Source: Hydra vulgaris (Eukaryota; Cnidaria; Hydrozoa; Anthoathecata; Hydridae). Taken from it: a stretch of DNA of 64,000 nucleotides. The DNA is taken from assembly GCF_038396675.1 (NCBI RefSeq), contig NC_088921.1, forward strand, positions 65,232,001-65,296,000, written 5' to 3'. The notes under the pieces were generated by a model. The model worked only from the letters and a program-made list of their open reading frames with translations, ran no database searches and had not been told where the DNA came from. Below, piece after piece: positions 56,290-64,000 of the stretch (position 1 is its first letter; every line of letters starts with the position of its first letter). The translations under genes were made by a program, and so were the position numbers.

Positions 56290-57020
56290 AAAACAAATAC
56301 AAACATCAAAAATTATTACCTGTAATCAATAGAAAAACGGTCTGAGCAGCAAAGAGCTGTCGCTTGCCCTAAATGCGGATGCTTGTATAAAAAGTTTTAA
56401 AACCAAAATTTTATTTTTGAAGACAAATATTATTTTAATTTTTCAAACTCCACAGTTTTTGGGAATGATTGGTATTACTCCTGTGACCCCAATAATGCTT
56501 CTCCAAACCTCAAGTACATAGTAAAGCTAAGTTCAAAAGCAAAGTATTGGTATGATTTGCAATTAGTCTCCAAGGTATAACTAGACCTGTAATTAACAAA
56601 AATACGTACAAAAAAGATTGCATTGAAAGTATTTTGATTCCGTTCATACATAAACAACATCTTAATGACAATTACCTTTTTTGGCCTGACTTAGCTTCGG
56701 CTCATTATGCCAAAAAATGCAGTTAGACATTTGCTGGACAGTGAAAGTATCAATTATGTTCTTAAGAAAGATAATCTTGCCAACTGTCCTGAGATAAGCC
56801 AATCGAAGACTTTTGAGGTTATTTGAAAGGTTTAGTCTACAAGTGAATGTGGGAAGTCAAAAATGTTCAAAAATAAATTGGAAGAATTAAGTATTGTTTG
56901 AAAAAAATTACTATAGAGGTAGTACAGCAGTTTGCGAGCTCAAATAAAAGAAAATTGAATGCAGTTCATCTTAAAGGATTACCAGAGAAGAATCGATTAA
57001 CAATATTAATTGTACATTAG
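56290..57020 (+). pseudogene. Mariner-like transposase relic
   Basis: Plus-strand fragments in shifting frames: KYYFNFSNSTVFGNDWYYS, NLKYIVKLSSKAKYWYDLQ, then YLFWPDLASAHYAKKC (second catalytic Asp region, normally FWPDLASAHYA). Next come a decayed NCP/QARPIEDFWGYLK-type block (DKPIEDF) and a basic C-terminus (RIKYCLKKI). At least five stops or frameshifts. I know this as a Tc1/mariner-type family common in Hydra and aphids. Confidence 0.65.
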
Positions 57021-57439
57021 CCCAGAAAAATAATTTTAATTTGATTTTCTTCAAAAAAGAACATGCTTATACTGTTTTTAGATGTTTAATTGTAGTTCAA
57101 TTTTTGAGGGAACACCCAATATTACCAAGTCCACAAGTGTTTTTAATTCGTTTATTTCCGAAATTGGGATTTTTCAACTACAAAAAGCGCTTTTGCAGAG
57201 CTTTTTGATTGTTCAACGGCAATGGCTTTACCTTCGCCCTTGATTTTAGCTTCCTCCTACCTAAATTTTATTTTCAATACTTTTGAGGATTGAAGTTCGT
57301 CACCTCGTATATCTTAAATCTAAAGAAGTTTACTATTTATTATAGTATATACTATTTATATAATTTTATTATAGTTTTTTATTTTTCAAACATTTTAAAT
57401 AAGTTTCTAAATTTTAAGTTGAAATACTAAATCAAGAAT

Positions 57440-57970
57440 AGTAGGTTTGCCTTACCTTAGTCAAGTTCTTCTGGTAAACTTTGTCTTCTCTTTGTGAGAG
57501 TGAAAGGGTGGAATTATCCTCTTTCAATGACAACACTGCATCTTTTACATGTTTTTGTGCCAAGTACTCTTTTTACAATTTGATTCTCCATGTATTTTCA
57601 TATATTAATTATGGAGTAATTGTAGTTTGAGCAATTTCACAGATGTCACAAACACAAAATGATCGGTTTTTAGTAAGTATACTTACTTTGACTTTTGAGA
57701 AATCATAGGGTTCAGAATAATGTTTTTTACTCCTTTATCAAGTCTTTTTAATGCTTTTTTACATATAGTAAAAATACCATTAGAAAGTTTTCATTGTTGA
57801 AATCAAATAATTTTAAAAAGAACTTATGTATTCTGTTTAATGTAACACTTTCTTCCTTACTTGTGTCATTCCTGATCCTTTTAAAAAACAAGTTAGGCAG
57901 ACTTAGACTATTATTTTTATAAGATTTTTCAATGATTTGCATTTTGAAACAATATGAAAAATGTTTTTTT
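57440..57970 (-). pseudogene. Decayed repeat-family ORF with cysteine motif
   Basis: The minus strand shows MQIIEKSYKNNSLSLPNLFF at 57942. Further along, in other frames, are QIVKRVLGTKTCKRCSVVIE, RG, then HPFTLTKRRQSL. The C..C.....RG..H.C...R pattern resembles a multicopy Hydra protein family of unknown function (CxxC...RG.PH.C). Too decayed to say more. Confidence 0.35.
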
Positions 57971-58452
57971 TAACAACTGCTGCCGATAAAAAAAAAGTTC
58001 ATAATATCTATTAATTAACTTTCTTGAAACAAACTTTTATTTCCCTGTTTTGTATACTTCTTGTGCTATACCAAAAGGAAAGAGAGGAATGTTGTTTATA
58101 CATTTAACCTGTAATGTAAACGTTATTTACCGTAATTAACGTATTATTTAAAACTTGCCAAGAAATTATATAAAATTAAAATAAAGTAGTTAAAATTAAA
58201 TAAAATTAAAATGAAGGCTTCATAGTCCAAATATTTTTTAGAAAAGAAAGCAATAACAGCATTAAAAAAAAAACTCTACCATTATGAACGCGACTAAAAT
58301 TAATTTTTAAAATTCTCACTTAATAATAAAATCTTTTAACATTCAGAAGTTATGACCTCGTAAAGTGGACAATCCCCCAATTTTTCAGATGAATTTCAAT
58401 CTATTTTAAGATAGTACAAAAAAAAAGTTATTTTTTCTTTATCTTTCCACAA

Positions 58453-58600
58453 TTTTTTTTTTTTTTCAATTTCAGGCGCCCCAAGAAGTCCTTACGGTCT
58501 TATCACAGAGCACCGCCGAAGAGCATTTGAAAGGAAGTTCACGCCTCCTTTCTTACCAATGTTATAAAACTTGCCCAGAGGTGCCCAGCAAATATACTAT
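58453..58600 (-). mobile_element. SINE family S, copy 3
   Basis: Minus strand: aaaggaggcgtgaacttcct, gctcttcggcggtgctctgt, aaggacttcttggggcgcct, then a tail of about 14 A (58453-58466 on the plus strand is T). Its upstream side meets the MITE at 58611; tRNA-like sequence may continue beyond the MITE (ccaattgcagccgcttgcct, about 58880-58905). Confidence 0.78.
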
Positions 58601-58610
58601 AACAGAATCT

Positions 58611-58826
58611 CAGTGGACCTATATAGGCATTTTGAGCGGACCGCTGTAGTTTTTCCCATTGGTTACGTTGTGGATCATTAGTAACAGCCATCAAAAGTTG
58701 CTTACCAATAATTAACCACCATTAAAATGTCGGAAAATTATTAGCTTGCCATTTATAGCGGATGCCACTACTGGTACACTAAGTAACCTATGAGCTAAAC
58801 ATTAAAATGCCTATATAGGTCCACTG
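58611..58826. mobile_element. MITE with perfect 23-bp terminal inverted repeats
   Basis: CAGTGGACCTATATAGGCAT-TTT at 58611-58633 and its exact complement at 58804-58826. It is 216 bp with no coding. CAG...-type ends are compatible with hAT, but an 8-bp duplication is not clear (cagaatct / caaatcca). Confidence 0.82.
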
Positions 58827-59149
58827 CAAATCCACTAAAACAATGTTTGTTGGGTGGCGTTAAACAACGGATCTCTAATTTCTGAGGCAAGCGGCTGCAA
58901 TTGGGACAGTGAGCCCCAATATCTATTTGTGTATTGTTCCCAGGCTCTTATCAATGTAATTTTTTGAAAATACTTTTCTTTGGTACGAGCATCAGAATTA
59001 TAAAATTTAAAGTTTGCACCATTTCTGGAAATGACTTATCTTGAACACCAAAAATACACGACCAGTCCGGTTATTCCCTTGTTTTTAAAAGGCGGCGACA
59101 GAATATTTAAAATTTTTTTTTCTTTTATCTTACATTTAAAAAGTTTATT

Positions 59150-59346
59150 TTTAGACATATTTACTTTCTCTCTCTTTTTTTCGGACATACTTACGCTCTC
59201 TCTCTTTTTCTTGGACATATTTGCTCTCTCTCACTCTTTCTTGGACATATTTACTCTCTCTCTTTCTTGGACATACTTACTCTCTCTCTCTTTCTTGGAC
59301 ATATTTACTCTCTCTCTCTCTCTTTCTTGGACATATTTACTCTCTC
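59150..59346. repeat. CT-rich minisatellite, 26-32-bp unit
   Basis: TTGGACATATTTACTCTCTC with varying CT length. ggacata starts at 59183, 59213, 59243, 59269, 59297 and 59329. Confidence 0.9.
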
Positions 59347-59983
59347 ACCCAAAAACTGTTTTATCTTAAAAGTGATAATATAATTTTTATTTTTAGATGC
59401 GCTAAAAAAATACGGAGAAAACAATTTGGCATCTCGCAAAACAAACAGAATGTATTAAAAATTTGTATAAAAAAGATGTATTGAAATATTTTTAAATTAA
59501 AAAAGGTTTTTTCTTTAAACAAATTTAGTTTAAAAAAATTTAGAATAAAAAAAAACTCATCAAAACAAGAGTTTTATGCAGTAAATTTTATTTTTATTTA
59601 ATGCCTCTAGCGTTTTATATCTTTAATTGTCTAAAACTTTTTATAACTAGTATGTTTGTATTTTTATTTATTTGTTTTTATTATTTTTGATTAAGGGGAA
59701 ACTCAACAAATTTTTTTGAAATTTTACGTTGTTAAAACTTTTTTGTCATATCAAATTTATTGCACAAACACACTGCATCATGACACTGTATATCGTCGGT
59801 GTAACTTTTATTTAAATATTTACGCGTGTAGATCATGTAAGAATTGTTATAAAATCTATATAGTTATAAGACAAATTACTTTATAAGTAACTTAAAGTTT
59901 CTATAATTTGATAATTTCTTTTAGTTAGTCCAAAAAAAAAATCCTTTATTTCTAAAAGATTTTAGGACTTTCAGACTCGAATG

Positions 59984-59999
59984 AGGGGGGGGGGGGGGG
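59984..59999. repeat. Poly(G) run
   Basis: About 16 consecutive G in A+T-rich sequence; potential G-quadruplex. Confidence 0.9.
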
Positions 60000-60249
60000 T
60001 GATTCTAGTATAAAAAAAGACTTGATAGAGATTGGAAAAAAATTGACACAAAAAAGTCTTTTATGTCACATTTGTATCAAAAATGACATGACCTATAATA
60101 ACAATAAATAAATTTAAGGTCTTTAAATTTAAAAAAAATATTTTTTCTCAATCTAATGTACAATATTATTTTCGAACACCTGAAGACTTTTTGAGCACAT
60201 GATTGTGAAGTTTCCAAAGCTTTGATAATGACTTCTTAATTCGAATAAT

Positions 60250-62600
60250 GAATATAATATTTTAAAAGAAAAAATTAATAGATCTCGAAAATCGATCCCG
60301 AAGAAATAATTCGCGAATTAATGCTGTTAAAGAACTACCTGGTGAGCCCTAGGAAGATTGTACAAAAATTGTTAAAAAAATATTTGCTGAAAAACTCTAA
60401 ATTGATAAAGAAATTGTAATTAAAAAAGCGCACAGATCAGGGTCAATAAAAACAGGACTTTTAAATTTCAACGATAAAAAGTTACATAAAATATCTAAAA
60501 AACGAATCATTCGCCAAAGAGAAAATATACAAAGATTACAAAAAAAAAGCCAAAGAGAAAATATACAAAGATTACAAAAATCTTTTTGAAAAAGTTCGAA
60601 AAATCTTAAAAAAACATTACTATTCTCCTGGGAAATAATAAAAGAAATTACCGGGAAATCACAGCCATGCTAAGGTTCCCTTCTACACATGATCAAAGTG
60701 GATAACAATAATATAAATAATTCTCAAACAATAGTTCACGAATTTAATAAATTCTTTGTCGAAATTTGCCCTAAATTATCTAAATTAATTCCTAACACTG
60801 AAGCCTCATTTAAAGATTTCCTTGTACCGATGGATAATGGCATTCACACTCATGAGTTATATAAAGAGTTACTATTTGATGAGTTCGAAAAAGCCTTTAA
60901 AACACTAAAAAAAATAAAGCAGTTGGACCGGATGAAATCAATGGTAACATAGTTTTAGATTGTTTTGAACAAATAAAATATATTCTTTTTAAAGTCTTTA
61001 AATCATCAATCGAACAAGGAGTCTTTCCTGATTAATTGAAAAATTGCTAAAGTTATTCCACTATTCAAAGGTGATGACAAATCTGATATTAGTAATTACC
61101 AGCCTATCTTTATCTTATCTATATTTTTAAAAATACTAGAAAAAATCATGTTCAATAGAATATTTAATTATTTTAGATTAAATAATTTATTATACAACAA
61201 TCAGTTTGGCTTCAAAAATATTAACTCAACTGAGCATGCAGTTATTCAGTTGGTACGTGAAACTTCCGATTCTTTTGAAAAGTTTCATTTAAAATTAGGA
61301 ATTTTTATCGATCTTTCAAAAGCATTTAATACTGTCGATCATAATATTTTGCTTTATAAACTTAATTATTACGGAATAAATGAAAGAGTAATTAAATGGT
61401 CTCAAAGTTATTTATCTAAAATAAAACAATTTGTTTCTTGTAATGAACTTATCATAAACAGTTTTTAAATGTTTCCTGTGGTGTTCCGCAAGGTTTCATC
61501 TTAGGCCCTCTTTTGTGTTTAATATATACCAACGACTTGCATAAAGCATCAAATCTTCTAAGTATTATGTTTGCTGATGACACAAACTTATTTCTCTCTA
61601 ACAGTGACATATATCAACTGTTCTCCATGATGAACAAAGAACTTCAAAACATATCTAAATGGTTTAAAAGTAACAAATTAACATTAAGTGTAAGCAAAAC
61701 AAAATGGATTTTTTTTTACCCGTTCTCCAAAAAACGTTCTCTGCCCCCAAATCTACCTAAATTTCTTATTGACCATATTGAAATAAAAAGAGATTCTGTA
61801 ACTAAATACCTAGGGTACAAAAGTTTTAAAAAGAATCTGAATTGTATAAAAGGCGCGTACTCATTTAGATAAAAATAATTTAACTAAACTTTATTATACT
61901 TTCATTCATAGTTATATAAGTTATTGAGTTATTGCCTAGGGTAGTAGTGATTACAGCAAGTTACAATGTCTTTTTCGCCTTCAGAAACATGCAATTCGTT
62001 TAACTAATTCTGCGGATCGGTTCGCACATTCCTTGATATTTTTTAATCAAATGAAAATCCTCGATATATATAAACTAAACGTATATAAAAATTTATCTTT
62101 TGTTTATATGTGGAAGTATGATTTATCTCCTTTAATTTTTAAAGACTTTTTTATTTTGAAACCAATAAACAAGTTTAACATGAGGAATAATAATTATTTA
62201 AATGAACCACTCTGTCGAACAAAATTCAATCAGTTCTGTATCACTTATCGTGCAGCTCATCTCTAAAACAAAATTATTTTGCCTAACTTGGGCTTACCGG
62301 GCTTGCCTAACTTAACTTATCCTGTTTTTAAAAATAAATTAAAAGATCTCATTTTCTCTATTGAAAATATCTTAATATTTTTAATTTATCTTGATATAAA
62401 AGATAATTTTTATTGTCATGTATGTTCAAGTTTTGTTTTATACTTGTTTACAATTTATTTTCATTTTTCTAAGTACAATTTAATGTTTTTATGTTATTTT
62501 TTACGTACTCTAATTGTAAAAAGGCGTTTTTATAATATTTGTAAATATATTGTAAAAGGCCGTGTTTGTATGAAAAATATGTGATTTATATATATTACGT
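60250..62600 (+). pseudogene. LINE with ORF1-to-RT deletion (same family as 24685)
   Basis: The ORF1p-like block LENRSRRNNSRINAVKELPG with IDKEIVIKKAHRSGSIKTG (L1-type RNA-binding domain) is followed, after about 60 codons, by pre-RT sequence (IIKEITGKSQPC, MIKVDNNNINNSQT). The RT has YNNQFGFKNINSTEHAVIQL, FIDLSKAFNTVDHNILL, GVPQGFILGPLLCLIYTNDL and the active site IMFADDTNLFLSNSD, then KLTLSVSKTKWIFF, SVTKYLG and a thumb region. The tail is an A-rich end at about 62620. Endonuclease is missing, so ORF1 and RT were fused by deletion. It has several stops and frameshifts. A 33-bp direct duplication lies at 60507-60575. Confidence 0.82.
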
Positions 62601-62619
62601 CAAATGTAAACAAAACATT

Positions 62620-63009
62620 AAAAAAAAAATGACTCTACATAAAATGTTATTTATACTCTTATGATGAGAGCTACGACCTCTCCAGTCTCTCCACTCCACA
62701 ATCATTTGCCTCCTTCTCCTTCCTCAAAAAAAAAACAAACTCAAACTCCAACAAAATTGTTTTTATATTGCTTATTAAGTATTGAATTAGAACAAAACTA
62801 ACAAATTAATGTGATAGATAATTAAAACAAGTTAATCTAAAGAATAAGCAAGGACCAATTGATTTTTTATTTTTACATATTTTTAAAACAATATCGATGG
62901 TAAAACAAATTATAGATATTTTTAAAGGATATATCTAGGTTACATTATTATATTATTAGGTAGATTATTTTGATATTTTTTAGCTGCTTTTTAAATTAGA
63001 GAAATGATT
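62620..63009. other. No recognised feature
   Basis: A+T-rich sequence between the LINE tail and the hAT relic. Confidence 0.35.
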
Positions 63010-64000
63010 GATCACATCTTAGACGTTAATTTCTTCTAGAGAAACATTAATAAATGCCTACGAATTGTATACCTTGTAATTAGAATGGCCCGTTTAAAAA
63101 CATCTGCATGAGCAGACCATCTAGTCTGTAAGAAACGTTTTGGAACTTTTACACCTTCTTTCAATTTTATTTTCAAGACTTTCCAGTAATGCGATGAAGC
63201 AGAAAAAAAGTTACATGGCTGTTAAAAATAGCGAAAGGACGATGCGGTTGTCTCACAAGATTCTGCTGCTTTGACATTAACCAGATTTAAAAAATAGCCG
63301 GCTTATGAGATATACTCAGCTACTGTATTTAGCTTCTTGATACGGGCTTGCAAGTCAAGTGTAGACCAAAGATATATGGTAACATTATCATACAACTACA
63401 CACGGCAATCAGTAATGTTGATGCAGTGCATCTCATTTTGAAATCATGCCTATTTGACAATGTCAAACATATCAACTTTCTAGTGATTATTGAAATAAAT
63501 GGTAAAAAATATTTGAACAGCAAAAATGAGTTGATTTACGTGCGATATATTTAGCAACTTTAAGCTCAATAACTGCAGGAAAGAAGTTTGACAATATAAA
63601 AAAAAATACTATTTTAAACTTTTCAAGTGCTCTTTTTGACGCAAAAATCAGCTGGCTGAGCTTTCGCAAATGTTAGCTGCTAGGTAGAAAGTGCTACTAT
63701 TAATTTGGTTAAAGTAAGTGTTTATATTTTTAGCTAGAAACGGTTTGTATTCTACTAGTAACTCTAATAAGCTAAGGAAATGTCCGTTTAAACATAGTCT
63801 AATCAATGAAATGCTTTTCCTTTGATGCATCATGCGTAAAAAAAAAGAAAAAAAAGAAGCAAGGTAAGCAGTAAAAACTACCACTCTTAGCAGAATATGC
63901 CAGTTTTGTATTCTTTCTTTTCTCCATTTACTAGCTTTCAAAAAAACAATTCTTTTGAGGGTCATGGAACACAAATCGCAAGTTCCAGCATAGTAACGAG
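63010..64000 (-). pseudogene. hAT-type transposase, DUF4371 family, continuing past window edge
   Basis: Minus strand from the right edge: ILLRVVVFTAYLAS, HFLSLLELLVEYKPFLAKNI, NTYFNQINSSTFYLAANICE (DUF4371 N-terminal domain; family pattern GNFL.L.ELLA.FDP.L..H). Then, in other frames, come a decayed CRGQSYDNAS block (DCRV...LYDNVT), LQARIKKLNTVAEYIS, LNLVNVKAAESCETTASSFR, SASSHYWKVLKIKLKEGVKV and PKRFLQTRWSAHADVFKRAI. These are the ordered landmarks of ZMYM1-like hAT transposases. Many frameshifts and stops. The N-terminal zinc finger lies outside the window. Confidence 0.8.

Overview
This window is animal genomic DNA with very high A+T, long (TA)n tracts and dense layers of decayed transposons. 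It contains one spliced gene with GT-AG introns. The repeat repertoire (CR1/L1-like LINEs, hAT, pogo, Harbinger, piggyBac, Tc1/mariner, an LTR element, tRNA-derived SINEs) and base composition suggest a cnidarian, most likely Hydra. That assignment is inference from texture and from recognised protein families, not from a database match.

Region 1 (1-21115, + strand) is the 3' two thirds of a STK36 (Fused) homologue. Ten coding exons can be chained by splice phase, giving 2805 nt (934 codons plus stop). The kinase domain lies upstream of the window. Introns 2, 3 and 4 are large and loaded with repeats: a Tc1-like fragment, a LINE tail, a 2.4-kb inverted repeat with a SINE at its centre, a transposase-like pseudogene and TA microsatellites.

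Region 2 (21116-39100) is intergenic and made almost wholly of nested mobile elements. In order it holds: a pogo element with TA target duplications and a SINE inserted in its transposase; an element with CACAGTG termini and a 5-bp target duplication, containing a LINE; a second LINE tail; a widespread transposon-type pseudogene; a piggyBac C-terminus; an intact-looking tRNA-Gly(GCC); a two-gene Harbinger element; and a LINE with an A-rich tail that abuts it.

Region 3 (39101-48360) holds a pair of 260-bp direct repeats, a Ty3-type LTR element with gag, protease, RT, RNase H and integrase in one decayed frame, and a hAT element inserted into its 3' LTR. Inside the hAT are a SINE copy and a short second copy of the CACAGTG element. 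A decayed repeat-family ORF follows.

Region 4 (48361-64000) is mostly non-coding. It includes one plausible first exon of a secreted protein (52638-52811), a hAT relic whose ends are built from GGCCGAAA blocks, a mariner-like relic, a third SINE copy with a MITE nearby, an internally deleted LINE and a hAT (DUF4371-type) pseudogene running off the right edge.

The only genes that look functional are STK36, the tRNA and possibly the secreted-protein exon. The strongest unusual signal is the CACAGTG-ended element, whose 5-bp target duplication can be checked against an uninserted paralogous copy of the same target repeat inside the window.
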